DNA of 64,000 nt from Pseudisothecium myosuroides. Lineage: Eukaryota; Streptophyta; Bryopsida; Hypnales; Lembophyllaceae. Below the pieces are notes generated by a model. That model worked only from the letters and a program-made list of their open reading frames with translations, had not been told where the DNA came from and searched no databases. This document shows, piece by piece, positions 33,010-46,100 of the stretch. The DNA is taken from NCBI GenBank assembly GCA_951799445.1, contig OX637290.1:808501-872500 (forward strand), in the 5' to 3' direction. How positions within the stretch are numbered: position 1 is the stretch's first letter; every line of letters begins with the position of its first letter. The translations under genes were made by a program, and so were the position numbers.

Positions 33010-33850
33010 CTGCAGAACAGGAAGCCAACATTTTGTAAGTGCTCGTCATAACGTTCATCATTTCTCTATTCAGCTCGAATCGAGCTGAATGGGATAACCA
33101 ATAGATATCAGAAGTCAACATAAAATGTTCACATACTTTTTTAAGGTAGGATCCCTGTTCAACTGCGTAAAATACTACTCGTTCAGGGGAAAGGTAATAG
33201 ATTGACCCTTAATGTAAAGGAGAGAAAATAGTATTTTATACTGTATAATGGTCAGAACCACAATTGTTGACATGAAAATATTTTGTGAAATCATTCTGAA
33301 CAACCGCAGAAATGAGAATAATATGGTCAACCCCTAAAACTGACAAGATCGGATCAGCTCGATTTGAGCTAAACGACAGCCTCTGAAGAAGTCATAGAGT
33401 CTTTTACATCTCTGTGTATTATAATGAGCTCAATTTGAGCTCCTTGCACCTGACAGTCCTTTCGTCTTTATATATACTAAATTCATTACTTTTGCTAAAA
33501 CAGGAAGAACTATAGATTTCTATTTTTCATAAATCATGTTACGCAAGCTTCTAGAATCAGCTCGAATCGAGCTGACCCATAGATGTGAGCTCGTGATGTA
33601 CTCTTAATTCTGTGAATTCAGAATAATTCATTGGAAGTATATTAAGCTCGACTCGAGCTAAATCACATTTAGAAATTTCCAGAGGTTCATGATTATGTGA
33701 TCGTCATTAAATTATAGTAGTTTCTCTAGGACACATTCAGCTCGATTTGAGCTGCCTCCTCAAGTACAAGAATTCAGAGTGGTGAGTCAATCAGCTCGAT
33801 TCGAGCTGATTAATCCCGTAAATTGCAGGACATTAAAATTATGTTCACGA
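33010..33850 (-). other. 5' intron region of gene 1
   Basis: On minus, TTCTGCAG precedes the exon that carries the ATG, so the region up to at least 33810 is probably an intron in the 5' untranslated part. The donor is not identified. All seven palindromes of cluster 1 lie here. Confidence 0.45.
33072..33807. repeat. AGCTCGANTCGAGCT palindromes, cluster 1 (7 copies)
   Basis: At 33072, 33356, 33427, 33559, 33655, 33739 and 33793 (15 bp each). Perfect or one to two changes. Most are embedded in longer symmetry such as TTCAGCTCGAATCGAGCTGAA. They lie upstream of the gene 1 start. Confidence 0.95.
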
Positions 33851-33859
33851 TTTTGTAAT

Positions 33860-34500
33860 TTCCGGCGCCAACATCAGAGGAACCATCACCTCCACTTCCA
33901 CAAACAATTCCAGAGACGGGGACATGAGATGCAGGATGTCTCATTCAATTGTACACCATACTATACAACACAAACTACAATTTCTATGGCACTCTCTCTA
34001 TAGTGGACCCGTTTCTTGAACGCAATCTTTTCTCAGGACTGCACGCAGAGTCAAACGTAATCTGCAATCAATTCAAAAACAGAAATGGAGCCCGCAATGT
34101 GATGACAATAACTACATATGTTTACCGCGAGCGCTTGTGCAAATCGGAGATCCTCCTTCCAGGAATCGCCGGCCACGAAATCTATCAATGACAAATACAC
34201 TCAATAATTGGACTACACCTGCAACTCAAATTGATCTGCTCGACCACAGAAAGGAAGAAGCCGACGCGCACACGAGTTGATCCAGACAACAAGAAAGAGT
34301 GAAGAAGAATTTCGGAATAGTGGATGACGGCGTACAACCGGCTCACTCGCGGGAACTCGTGGGCGGGAACTCGTGGGCGGGAACTGCATTGGAGTAATTT
34401 AATTTTGAACGCTCATATTCCGATGGCGGCAGAAAATAGAAAATCACCGGATTCAGGGATGACTTTGTACTTGCACAGCCAAAAAAAAGGAATCCAATGC
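33860..34500. other. Central region of element B, upstream of gene 1
   Basis: Possible promoter and leader of gene 1. A short direct repeat (GGGAACTCGTGGGC) is present at 34350-34385. No convincing reading frame. Confidence 0.35.
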
Positions 34501-34672
34501 CGTAGGTTGTAATTATGTCACTGACATTTTTGGGTAATATTAGTTGGGCGCATTCCCCTCGCTTTTTCCTCAGAAAGGGTGATAACAACGGTTTCGGATT
34601 ATATTTCAAACATGAATTTCGGATTTACAGGATACCGAAAATCATGACATTTAGTTCCGATTTTGTACGGTA

Positions 34673-34700
34673 TTAGGGTTTAGGGTTTAGGGTTTAGGGT
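34673..34700 (+). repeat. Telomere-type TTTAGGG repeat, about four units
   Basis: Consecutive perfect TTAGGGT units between GTACGGTA and ACCAAGC. TTTAGGG is the plant-type telomere repeat. It lies inside element B, so this is an interstitial copy. Confidence 0.9.
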
Positions 34701-34751
34701 ACCAAGCACACCCTCGCGGGATGCACGGTCCAAGAGATCTGAACGTGACAT

Positions 34752-34812
34752 ACAAACAAAACAAACAAACAAACAAACAAACAAACAAACAAACAGCCAG
34801 CCAGCCAGCCAA
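34752..34812 (+). repeat. (ACAA)n then (CCAG)n microsatellite
   Basis: About ten AACA-type units followed by four GCCA units. Confidence 0.9.
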
Positions 34813-34814
34813 AC

Positions 34815-36580
34815 TAAAGGTATGGATTGTAAAATACAGTACCTCTTCATCCCCTAAATGCCCAAGGCCTCTGTGTAGCTTCTTGAAGTTTGCTCTGAAT
34901 TGAACAAAAAATCAGCATTTCATAAGTTGTACCAATTTCTTCTGAATTGTAACCTTACATATTGAAACTAGAATGTTACAGATCACAGAGGGGGAAAAAA
35001 CATAACAATATCACGTACAAATTGAAAGATTATAATGTTTGATCATGAGGGTGTTAAAACTAAGAAAAATTTTCAATTCTATTTAAACATGTCAACTCTA
35101 AAAAGATCGTCACTCCAAAAATATGAGGTTGAAGTGCGTAGCATGCACAACCACAATCAATTCATGGTTTTTCAAAATGTAGTCTACAATTTTTTTAAAT
35201 AAATTTCGAAGGTCATTTTTCCTCAAACATCTACTGTATTTGAGGCTCATTTCGAAGAGCCTTCAACACTACGGGAAGTCAATATTGCAACGAGTATGCT
35301 TGCACAAAATCTTGAATAGCAAAATCATAATCCTTCATTAATTTTTAGGATCAGCTCCTTGATCCTAAAACTAGATTTCAAAAAGAGTAATTTTAAAATT
35401 TTAAACTACTAAAAATAGCAACTTCATTGGCTTTCACTTGACTTCAAAGTTCTCGAAATACCAGAAACTGGTGACTCGGGCATGTAGGGGATAAAAAAAA
35501 ATCTGTCATGTACATTAAATAAATCCAATCCCATTAGTCACTATTGTGTCCTGTGATGTCGCCACAACCAAATAAAGGGGGACAAGTCAATTTTAAAACA
35601 AAAAAAGGCCTCAGAAGTCTATAACTTCCCTACTATGATAAGTCTACGCACTACAAAACAAAGCCCGTGCTCCCCTCCTTGTCAAGGGCTTTCAAATGGT
35701 ATTCTTTATGTGTCCTAAAAAATATTTTGTCTAACTTCGGCCTTATTAATGTGACCCAAACATACGGTATGTGTATAAAATAATATAACTCATATTCTAT
35801 TGAAGGTGATGTCTTTGATCTTCTTTGACAACATTGTTAAAAAAATTTACCGCTGTGAAAAGAAAATATATACAATTTAAATGAAAGATAAGCAAGTTCA
35901 AAATTCATATGAAAAATGACATGTTCAGGATCTCTACGTGAGAGATCACTACTATGGATAAACTCTATCAAGACGTGCGCCCTGGCCATAAAAAAAATTG
36001 AGTGTGTACATATTTGGAATGTTAACAAACAATCAGTATGCCCTGATGTGTTGTTTTTTGAAGTCAATAGAAATATGAATTCATGAGAATTATTTCAATG
36101 AGCACTTTCAAATTCAATAACTTTCACACCATACGTACAAACATCAAGAGACAAATTTAGTGCACCCCTCAGGCCTTGCAAATAGTTTTCAAAAAATACC
36201 CTCTACAATACAATCCGCACATGGTCCAGAAATTGAAGTTCACAAAGCCTTACAATTGAAATACAAATAAATAGCTTCAATATTTTTTGAGATAATTAAT
36301 ATAAGTATTACTGAGTTAGATACATATCATCTACAAATCCGGAATTTTATTGCTTTCCACTTTCTTTGCATTGTACTTTACGTTTGGGTCAGATTCGTTA
36401 AAAATTAATTCAATATATAATTATACATGGCATGCAATGAATTTTTCAAAAATTACAAATAATATGGAATATTTGAAATGTGGAAAATGTTGAAGACAAT
36501 ATTCTAAATCCTCAACAAAAGAAACTATGAAAATGAAAAATGAAATAAAAAACAAATACCCATCCGGCTTTGCTGTACTT
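34815..36580. other. AT-rich, no gene seen
   Basis: Only short frames without codon structure. No repeat beyond simple sequence was recognised. Confidence 0.5.
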
Positions 36581-37590
36581 TAAATTAAATAGAACTCTAA
36601 AGTCATGAAATTGGAACGAGGAGGAAATATAAAAATATGTAGAAGTTGCAAATGTGGAAAACATTTGAAACCCATGAGTTCCTCCAATTTTCCCCTTTTT
36701 TTCTTAAATTAAAGAGGAAAACAGAAAACAAATGCCGATCACCCTTCGCTGTACTTTAAATTAAATAGAACTTTAAAGTCATGAAATTGGAACGAGGAGG
36801 AAATATAAAAATATGTAGAAGTTGCAAATGTGGGAAACATTTGAAACCCATGAGCTCCTCCAATTTGGACCTCCACTTCTAAAATTAAAAAGGAAAACAA
36901 AAAACAAATACCGGTCATTTCTGCTGTACTTTAAATTAAATAAAAGTTTAAAGTCAAGAAATTGGAACGAGGAGGAAATATAAAAATATGTAGAAGTTGC
37001 AAATGTGGGAAACATTTGAAACCCATGAGCTCCTCCAATTTGGACCTCCACTTCTAAAATAAAAAGGAAAACAAAAAACAAATACCGGTCATCCTTTGTT
37101 GTACTTTAAATTAAATAGAACTTTAAAGTCATGAAATTGGAACGAGGAGGAAATATAAAAATATGTAGAAGTTGCAAATGTGGGAAACTTTTGAAACCCA
37201 TGAACTCCTCCAATTTGCCCCTTTTTTTCTTAAATTAAAGAGGAAAACAGAAAACAAATGCCGATCACCCTTCGCTGTACTTTAATTTAAATAAAAGTTT
37301 AAAGTCATGAAATTGGAACGAGGAGGAAATATAAAAATATGTAGAAGTTGCAAATGTGGGAAACATTTGAAATCCATGAGCTCCTCCAATTTGCCCCTTT
37401 TTTTCTTAAATTAAAGAGGAAAACAGAAAACAAATACCGGTCATCCTTTGCTGTACTTTAAATTAAATAAAAGTTTAAAGTCAAGAAATTGGAACGAGGA
37501 GGAAATATAAAAATATGTAGAAGTTGCAAATGTGGGAAACTTTTGAAACCCATGAGCTCCTCGAATTTGGACCTCCACTTCAAAAATTGG
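36580..37590 (+). repeat. Tandem array, about 180-bp unit, about 5-6 copies
   Basis: Each unit contains GCTGTACTTTAAATTAAATA, GAAATTGGAACGAGGAGGAA, AAATATGTAGAAGTTGCAAA and CATGAGCTCCTCCAATTT. Copies start near 36570, 36748, 36924, 37100, 37276 and 37451. It is satellite-like, and sits in the middle of element B. Confidence 0.9.
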
Positions 37591-37599
37591 AATGAGGAG

Positions 37600-39350
37600 C
37601 AAAAAAAAATACCGCTAAGTAAAGACATCCGCTGCTGTAGGTTGAATAACTAAAAACTGTAGAGCCATTAAACATGAAATATGACAACTTTTATGCTATG
37701 AAATATAATATTTTCCTTTTGAATCCATTTGAACTTCTTCTGTCCGCAACAAAAAATTGGGAATGAAATGTGTCTTATATTTTAGTCGCCTTGAATATAA
37801 GTTGTAATGGATTCGTTTATGTGAATGCTTTATTTTTATTTTGAAGGAAATTTTACCCAATCATTAGAATTTCTGTAAATTAAAAAATAAAGACCATGAT
37901 ATATTACTATATTCATGAATCCTACATGAATGTTTATATCATTTTGAACTTCTATATTTTTTCCTTACACAACCCTATCATTCTCAAATTTATCACTTCT
38001 TGCTCTTAAATTTTTTGAAATACAACAGAAGGTCAATTGTTTATTAGACTCTTTTTGTAAATTAAGAAATGTAGCCAATGATTATAGTGTGCTTTTACAA
38101 CTACACTCAATCTATGAATAATTTCCAACTTCTATATTCTATTTTGAACACTGAAGCCTACAAACTTAATGATTTGTTTATTAGTTCTTTCAAATACAAC
38201 ACTTTCATTAGATTAAATTTATTTTTGCTTCCTCTTATAAATGAAAAAAATTAATACCATGCACATACTACATATAATAAAAATGGTTATTCATGGTTGT
38301 TTTTATAATTGGAACGCCTCTGTACTATACAAGTAACTCTAGGAATTACCAATTGGGTCTCCTTTTGCATGTATTATGGAAGACAAACAATTTTAAATTT
38401 AGGCCACTACTGTTATTCAATGTGTATTCTTGCAATTCTATCCCAAATGTGTTTAATGTGCAAAGTACTTTTACATCAAATAAATTAGCATTAGTTGTTT
38501 TCAAGAAATTAGTGGATAGTGTCACTCATTATCAGTAAACAAACTTTCTACGGTCAACAAGTAGGTGTTCAAGGGTGAGAGATTGACATTCGGATCCCTA
38601 TCAAATTTACTAGGGATTTGAATGTGCTCCATACAGTACATTGTTAAATTAGATTCAATAAGTCATGAGAATTAGGGTGCCTTATACCAAGAAATATATA
38701 CTTTTCCAAGCCATTGACGTGAATACAGAATACTGTAGATACTTCAATTTCTGTGGCTGCAGGTTTATGATATAATTACATCAATATTTAATTCAAAAGT
38801 ACTTATATATAATAATATTGACCTATTTATGGAATGTCAATTTCAAGAAGAAAAACTAGCTCGCTTGTGTAGGATGAACTACACAAAATAGTGAAACTAA
38901 ATTGCCTTGACCATTAGGTTGCCGTACTTCCAGAAAATTACTTTACAAGAAATTAGAGTCAACAAATCTTTCTACAAATCTTTTTGTTTGTATATTATAT
39001 AGAGGTTCATCAGTCCCAATTACAACAATACTTAATTCCGAAGTAATCTATTCTTGTGGAGGAACAATAAATGTTTATATAGTGTAGACGGTCAAGAAAT
39101 TTGTAATGGGCAACCTAATTTCACTATTTTGTGTAGTAGGGTGAAGGTACTAGAGTTTAGGGCAACGTTTGGGCTTGGTGTGGTTCAGGGCCGGTTATCA
39201 ATTATGGAGAAGGCGGGTATTGAGAACCGGTTACAAGTAGGGGATCAATCATGGTCGGGCGGGTATCAACCGGATATCTGGTGTGAATCCGGAAGAGGGC
39301 TAGGGTTTTGTAGAATCGTGGTTAGGGTTTGGCGCTCACTTTCTTCAGCG
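37600..39350. other. AT-rich, no gene seen
   Basis: No coding frame of note. GC content rises after 39100, where the presumed gene 2 promoter and leader begin. Confidence 0.45.
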
Positions 39351-39479
39351 TAATTTTCTCCAATCTGTGCTTAGCGTTTCTTCAGATTCCGTTTTTGTTT
39401 GTCGTTTCTCCCTGTTTGCGCGCGCGCCTGAGATATTGAGGAGCGTGGATTCCGTTCGATTTTGGAAACCTGCAGCGCC

Positions 39480-39690
39480 AGTGCGACGACGGAGGTTTAG
39501 GCGCGATTTAAGCTTCTCAGCTGACGACGGAGGTTTAGGCACGATTTAAGCTTCTCAGCTGACGACGGAGCTTCTTCCTCGCGTTGACAGCCTGGTGCGT
39601 GGAAGCTTCTTCCTCGTGTTGACAGACTTGTGCGTCGAATTTGCAGTGGGACGACGGAGGTTCTTCCTCGCGGTGACAGCTTGGTGAGGG
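39480..39690 (+). repeat. Short GC-rich direct repeats near presumed gene 2 start
   Basis: The block with GACGACGGAGGTTTAGGC and GATTTAAGCTTCTCAGCT occurs twice at about 39485-39560. CTTCTTCCTCG-GTTGACAG units follow at about 39570, 39608 and 39662. It is the most GC-rich noncoding patch upstream of gene 2 and probably its 5' leader. Confidence 0.6.
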
Positions 39691-40083
39691 GCTTCCCATC
39701 TTCATTTTTTTCCTCTTGTTTCCTCTATTATTCTTCTATCCAGTACTTGCTATTTTGTATTAGAGTTTGTTTTGGGTAAAGGTTGTGGTGGCGGGAGGTT
39801 GAGCATGCATTCAGCAAGTTATGAGTGGGGATGTGTTTCTAGGGTTAAGTGCGATCTTCTTTATTTTGCTTTTCCAGTTGTTGCAATTGTAAAATCGAGG
39901 GGTCTGAGTGAGTCCAGCAGCATGTTCCAGTGAGCCTTCGTCTGGCTGAGGTTTGCTTACCCTGAATGTGGGAGTTCCCTGTCAGTCACAACTTTAGAGC
40001 CATGTTGACGACCTCATTAGAAGCGGTGTATTTTGGTTCCATTTTGCAATGACTAACTTTCTGTTTGGTGTTGTAGCCTGCAG

Positions 40084-40172
40084 TGACGACTACTGGATTT
40101 GTATCCGACCTTGGATCTCGTGAAGCCGTCTCGTGAAGCCGGGTCGAGGGAAGAAGTATCGTCGAGTTCACG
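40084..40172 (+). other. Presumed 5' noncoding exon of gene 2
   Basis: Flanked by CCTGCAG (acceptor to 40083) and GTGAGTTT (donor at 40173). It contains the direct repeat GATCTCGTGAAGCCGTCTCG-like segments and no long frame. It would lead by a 1.5-kb intron to the ATG exon at 41717. Confidence 0.45.
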
Positions 40173-40811
40173 GTGAGTTTGTTCTCATCAATTGTGAATT
40201 GCTCTTGAATTGTGCTTTGCTTGATTGGCTTCTTGAAGATTGTTTGTCATTGTCTGTTGGAAATGCATTTACAAGTTCTAGAGTTTGCAGTTGGCTAAGT
40301 TTGTTGTTGAAAAGTATACGGTTCTTAGGGTTTCCACAGTTTCATGTTGCTGGAATTGCTTGCAATTAGTAGGCTTCATAAGGAATGTAGGTGATTAGGG
40401 CTTGAGGGCTTAGTAAAGGCTGCATTTGAAGACATTTCAGTTGTCATGTGTGATAATGCCATAGATCTGTGTGATTGTGGGTTCTATTAGTACCTAAATC
40501 TTTGAATTTGAGCCTAGTTCAGTTCTTTAGATCCAAATGAAAACGTGAATGTAATAGTGGTGGTGCTATGATTTTAAATTTTCGCCTACAGAAGGATTTG
40601 GGCATGTGCTTGGATTACAGAAGTTGTGGTTAGGATTCACAGTGAGGATTGTGCTGGGGTTCTGGTTTGTCATGTCTGTAGGGTCTGGTTAGGGTTGGGG
40701 TTAATTGTGCTTCAAGTCTGTAGGGTCTGTGCAGGGTCTGTGTAGGGTTTGTGCCGATACCCCTGTTCTAGGACCCCCCCTGCTTCAAAGAGTGTAGCTC
40801 GAAGCTTATTT

Positions 40812-41675
40812 AGCTCGAGCCGAGCTAAATTTCATTAACCTAATTTATGAAATTAGCTCGACTCGAGCTAAAATCAACAAAACCTGGCATGAAAACACAG
40901 AACACGCCCATATAAAAGCCAGGACACCCTGAAAATCAGCTCGAATCGAGCTAATTTGAAGCAAATCTATAAGAAACCACCCATTAAGCTCGACTTGAGC
41001 TAAAAGAAAAAAAGATTATAAATAATAAACAGTAAAAGAACCAAAATAAGTAAGCTCGAATCGAGCTGGGAGTACAACACTGTAAAATATTAACAAAATA
41101 TAAGTTGCGGAGATGAAGTCAGCAGAGTGCTGAACATAAAACGAAGCAAAAAAGAGCCAAACGAACAAATGCAGGCCGAGGGACACGGAGAGATTTAGCT
41201 CGACTCAAGCTGAAGAGGAAAATAACTTGAGTTAAGGGATAAACAGAAACAAATCAATTAAAAAGAATGAAGAACTAACTAAACAAGAAGTAAGCAGGTG
41301 GCTATGAACCTCGACCAGTAGTTAAATCAAAAGAGCATACCCTGTCAGCTCGATTCGAGCTAAATACATGAAATGGGATGAACGTGAAAACAAAAGAAGA
41401 GTTGAACACGGAAGCTCGAATCGAACTGAAAAAATCATATTCTCAGAAAAAAGATACAGAAAAAAAGGTGAAATCCGTAACAAACTAAATGACAAGGCGA
41501 ATGCGAAAGATAGACATGAATAGGGCAGCTAGAAAGAAGTCAGCTCGATTCGAGCTAACGGGACGGCAGGGTAGAAGCAAGTGCAGAATGAGGGGTCTGG
41601 CATTCAAGAAACTGGAAATTTATGAGGAACAATGTGTGGCAACTATGAGGTTGAATATTCAGCTCGATTCGAGCT
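40812..41675. repeat. AGCTCGANTCGAGCT palindromes, cluster 2 (10 copies)
   Basis: At 40812, 40855, 40938, 40987, 41053, 41197, 41347, 41413, 41542 and 41661. All lie inside the intron inferred between 40173 and 41716, directly before the first coding exon of gene 2. The central base varies freely (A, C, T), while the half-sites are strongly kept. Confidence 0.95.
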
Positions 41676-41716
41676 AGCATCGTCTTTGAAGCTAAGCAAT
41701 GGTTGTCATGCTGCAG

Positions 41717-42117
41717 GATGGAGAGTCAGGTCGAGAAACTCGCGCACTACTATAAGAAGTCCGAGGTCCAGCAAGTGGAAGACAAAGGGGAAGGAGATGA
41801 CTATCTCAATGACGGAGAATACTGGGAGTTCGTGTATCCAGAGAAGGTGGATAGCTGGACTCTCCTGATGATCCCATGCTCTGAGCAAATCTGCTTCGCC
41901 GTGAAATATAAAGGGATGGGCACCTACCTCCCTCTCTCATACGACGAACGAATAAAAGACGTTGTGGAGGACGTCTTCCCCACCATCAAGGTCCACTGTG
42001 TAACAACCCAGAACGACCTTCCAGCAGACAAGCAGTACAACTTTACGCTGCACTTCGACTCTCGTTTGATTCCCTTCCACGTGACCCAATTCATGGAGTC
42101 CCTGTCGACGACGTCGT
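41717..42117 (+). CDS. Element B gene 2, N-terminal coding exon (first part)
   Basis: Begins after GCTGCAG at 41716, with ATG at 41718 (MESQVEKLAHYYKKS). It is open to 42117, where a TG...CA element is inserted. The frame resumes at 49085, giving SLSTTSF then TAG (49087) DKIKELEEKVNEK, a likely coiled-coil stretch. The segment is about 133 residues, rich in acidic and aromatic residues (YWEFVYPEKVDSWTLL), with no domain I recognise. Confidence 0.6.
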
Positions 42118-43158
42118 TGTGGGAGTACGTATCATCCGGAAAGTCCCAATTAGCAATTTAGTGGAGATAAAAGTAGCAGAACTTTTTCAATTTTTGCATT
42201 TAAATACAAAGTTAGGACTTAGATATTAGAAATAGAAATTAGTTTCTACGTAGAAAAGATAAAACTCTAAATAGGTTACGCAGTCTACCGGAAACCGTAG
42301 CCGGAAATCCGGAAAGTTCTGGAAAGTTCCGGATCGTAGGGACCTACCGCCTAGGTTCTGGCTAGGGAACTTACGGGAACGTTTTTGGCGGCGGGAACTT
42401 AGGGTTCCGACAGGTACTTAAACCCCACCGCCAGCCTCATTCAGTCTCTTTTACCCGTGCTCTTCCACGGTGCGTTAGAAGAGAGAAAGAGTGGTGAGTT
42501 AGGGCGTGTTAGGGAGAGAAAGGGAGGAAGGTGCCGATTGCACCGGATTGTCCTAGCAGTCGGTGAGATGGCGGAAGCAAGTCGATCCCGGAGGTCGGTA
42601 GTGACAGCCCGGGGCGTACGTCCGGTTGTCCCATCGGATCCGGAGCGCCTGAAGGAGTTAGAAGAGGACCTAGAAATCATGGGGTGTTTAGGATTGGTAA
42701 AACGTCCATGGAACGTCCGGAGTGAAGAGATGATTGATGAGCTGGTTTCCGGAGTGGGTAATCAGTTCGATTTGACGATTAGGGGTCGATCTAGGGCCTG
42801 GACTTCGGAGTTGTGGGCGAAGGCATACTTTACGCCGAGCAGGGGTTCCGGAATGGCGTCCCGGACGGACACTTACGCCGTGGAGGTATTCCGGAGTCAT
42901 GCGGATTCCAAGGAAGGGAACAGCGCGAGTGATTGTAAGAGTCCCCGGGATGGGCAGTTGTTAGCATTCCTCATCCCTATCTTGTATCCGGAAAAGCCCA
43001 CCCGGATTACAATGACCGTGGCAAACACTATTTTTGGAGCACTGGGAGATAGAGAGAATCCGGCTCCCAGGCCGGTCAGCTGGGGAGTGATCATTCACTC
43101 CGTAGTGGAAAAGTTAGCGGTCAATATCGCGAATAAGAAGTCAAGTCCAATTAGCCCT

Positions 43159-46100
43159 TGTCGCAGCACAGAGTAAGCGAATTCCCTGTTATACTCCCAA
43201 AAACCACTTTAAAGCATAACAAAATGACTCTAAAGATCGAACCCACGAGATTCTGTGAAGTGTCTAGCCTTATTCCCAACTTAAGCTCAGCCAGTATCCA
43301 ATTTCTCCTTTCCGGTCCTAGATCTAAAACCGGAAACAACAACACACCGAAAACAACGACCAGACCTCTCTCTATTTCTTCCAGTCTGTCAAGCTATTCG
43401 GTCCCGTAAAACTTCCACGACCCAGGATCCTAACACTTCTGATCCTGGAACTCCTCTGGACCGATCCGATCCGGTCCTCACACACGTACTCTCACTCCAC
43501 TCCGGTTTAGTTTAGCCTCTGTTTCACCATCAGAGGGTTCGCCGCTTGCTTTTGAGAGTGGCAGGCCCGCCACTCCTTCCGTGACTTATAGTGGCTGAAG
43601 ACCCACTTCTCTAATCCACTACTTCCTACACTAGCGCGGATCCGGTTTGATCTCTCACAGCCCCCCGGACAGCGATCCGGTTGGCAGGTCACACAAAGAC
43701 CCCCCGTACGATCCTCTCATACTACAACGACCTTGATGCCAAGTTCCCTCCGTGCGGAGTTAGGTGGTTACAAGCGAACTCGTCCGTTCCAACATCAACT
43801 AAAGTTCTTCCGTTTACCAACTAGGGCAGCGAGACCTCACGGGAGATCGGGCACTCAACCGGATTTCCTATCCAGGAGTTCTAGCGCGTTTAAGGACTCC
43901 TTCCCTATCCGCCTAGCCTAACAACGGTTTTCTCGCCCGGAATCGTGAACTGTAGAGGCGCTGAGGAACTGAAATACGCTCCCAACACTTAGAAAACCCA
44001 CTCACATGCACATAAGAGCAAAACAAACACACCAAGGGGAGAAATCTCTCTAGAATCTGCACACATTTTCCTAACTCCTCACCAAAACAGCCCTGCCACG
44101 CGAGGGAGAGACGTACAACAAGCAATCAATAGAAAATGCACAAAAACTCAAGGGAAAAGATTCCCAGTCTCCTTCGCAGAGACTGACTATATACATTTTA
44201 AAACTCAAAAAGTCAACAAAAAGCGGCCCGGAAAGTCCGCGCGGAACTTTCGGTCCCCGCCGAGCCGGCCAGACCGGAAAACATCCGATCCAGACCAGGC
44301 ACATCCGGATCAAATCCGGTCCGGTCCTAACTAACAAATATTTACAACTAAAATCCTAACTATCCTACCATAACCGGATCTACTCCTTGATCCGTTCCTT
44401 CGTCCATGACTTGGTCTTCGCCTTGGTCCACGCTCTGATCTTGATCCTCACCCTGATCTGGGGTCAGATCCATACTTTGATCTTTCCCCGGGTTCAGTGT
44501 GGGACTTCTCGGCGGTTCCGTTCCAAGCTGCTCGAAAACGTCCGTCAGGTTCCGGTTCCGCTCCCCTGTTTCACGTTCTGGGAGATCCGGTGACGAATCC
44601 AGGTTGATGGTGTGCGCGAGTTTCCTCCCACTCTTCTTCGACTGGGGAGTCCGATCCTTTCCTTCCGTTGGAATGCCCACGTTCGGAAAAGATCCGGGCA
44701 TTGAAAGGTCGGACAGATGGAACGACCGTGACAACGTCACTCCGTTCAGCTTCCTGCTGCTCTCCTCCATCCGGTTTGCAGCCTCTCGCGCGTCCATCAT
44801 GACTAACTCCACCTTTTCGGAGTAGTCTGTCAAAATCCGGACCAACCTGGTCCCGGATATCTTTTTCTCCTTGAGGACTCCTTCGTCAAACAACTTTGAC
44901 TTGGTGAAAGCCTCTTCGGTCGCTCCGAATGTGGCCTTCACATCCTCCGCTACTTTCCGGGTAGCCTCTGCCATCTCCCGGGTGGTAGCCATGTCCTCCT
45001 TGAGGAGCAACATTTCCGTCTTCAACGACTCGTTCTCCTCCTGGAGTCGTCGGATCTCCGCCTCTTGCTTCCGGATCTCATCCGGGCTGGAGATAAAATC
45101 TGCAACCACTCCTGCCAGGTTGCTGTTTACTGGTGCTCCCACCAGCTCGCTGATCTGATTCAGAATCAGCTTCTTCACCGTCCAGTCTGCTCGCACATCA
45201 CTCAGGATGTTGACCAGCTGGTTGAACGGATCCGTCGGATCCGATCCGGAAGGACCCGGTTCTTCAGAAACCGGTTTCTTCCCTGGACTGGAGGTCTCAA
45301 CCGGAGGGGTTGGGGTTCCTCTCCGGTTAGGAGGTGTCGTCTTCTGCCGCTTGTGCTGCGGCCGGTGTAGCTCCTCCTCTTCCTCTTCTTCCTCCTCGGA
45401 ACCGGATACTTCTTCCTGTTCTTCTTCTTCCGATTCCGATTCTCCATATTTCAGGAGTGACTCATGCATCTTCCACTCCTTCTCCTCCGTATCCGTGAGG
45501 AGTTGATGGTGCTTGTACAGATGGACGAGGTAGGGACTCAACGGAGTCGGTCTACTTCCTCCGATCTTCGGAATGAGCCGGTTGACCAGGTCAAACAAAA
45601 CCCTGGCCCAGTCCACTTTCCGTTCCCCGTTCAGGGCTCCGAAAATGAGGTTCCCGATGGCGATGGTCACCCTCGTCGGCTTCTCCGGGTGGATGATCGG
45701 AACCAGGAACTGGAGATGGTTCCGATGCCGGTCGTCCAGACAGTCTGCCACCGCGTGCCCATCCTTGGAGTCCACGTCGCACCGGAATTTCCCCCGAGTG
45801 TAACCCTCCTTCGAGGAGGCCATCCCTCGACCTCCAGACCGGAATTCATACACGGCCTTCCACATCTCCTCCGTCCAGTTGCCCGGACTTCCGCGGAGAG
45901 TTCTCTCAAACTGGTTGGAGAGCTTTCCGAGTAACTCTCGAATCATCTGCTCCTCCCTAAACCCCCAGGGTTTATCGATCAATCCTCCGCAGCCCATCTT
46001 GGCCAAATCCTCCATCAGGTTGTCCTTTTCCTTCTCGTCCGTTGGAATAACCGGACACACCATCCGGAGTTTTACTTCTGCTGCGGAGGAACTGGACGGC

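Noticed and set aside
34324..34512. Short frame with repeated GGGAACTCGTGGGC
   Set aside because: No codon bias or homologue recognised; direct repeat and short length suggest a noncoding leader.
33072..41675. CRISPR-like array of regularly spaced repeats
   Set aside because: Repeats are 15-bp palindromes with irregular spacing, in eukaryotic introns, with no cas-like genes.
40796..41675. Palindrome half as a Pol III B box (GWTCRANNC)
   Set aside because: GCTCGAATC and GGTCGAGTC each differ at the second position, and the symmetry is unlike a B box; no A box is paired with it.
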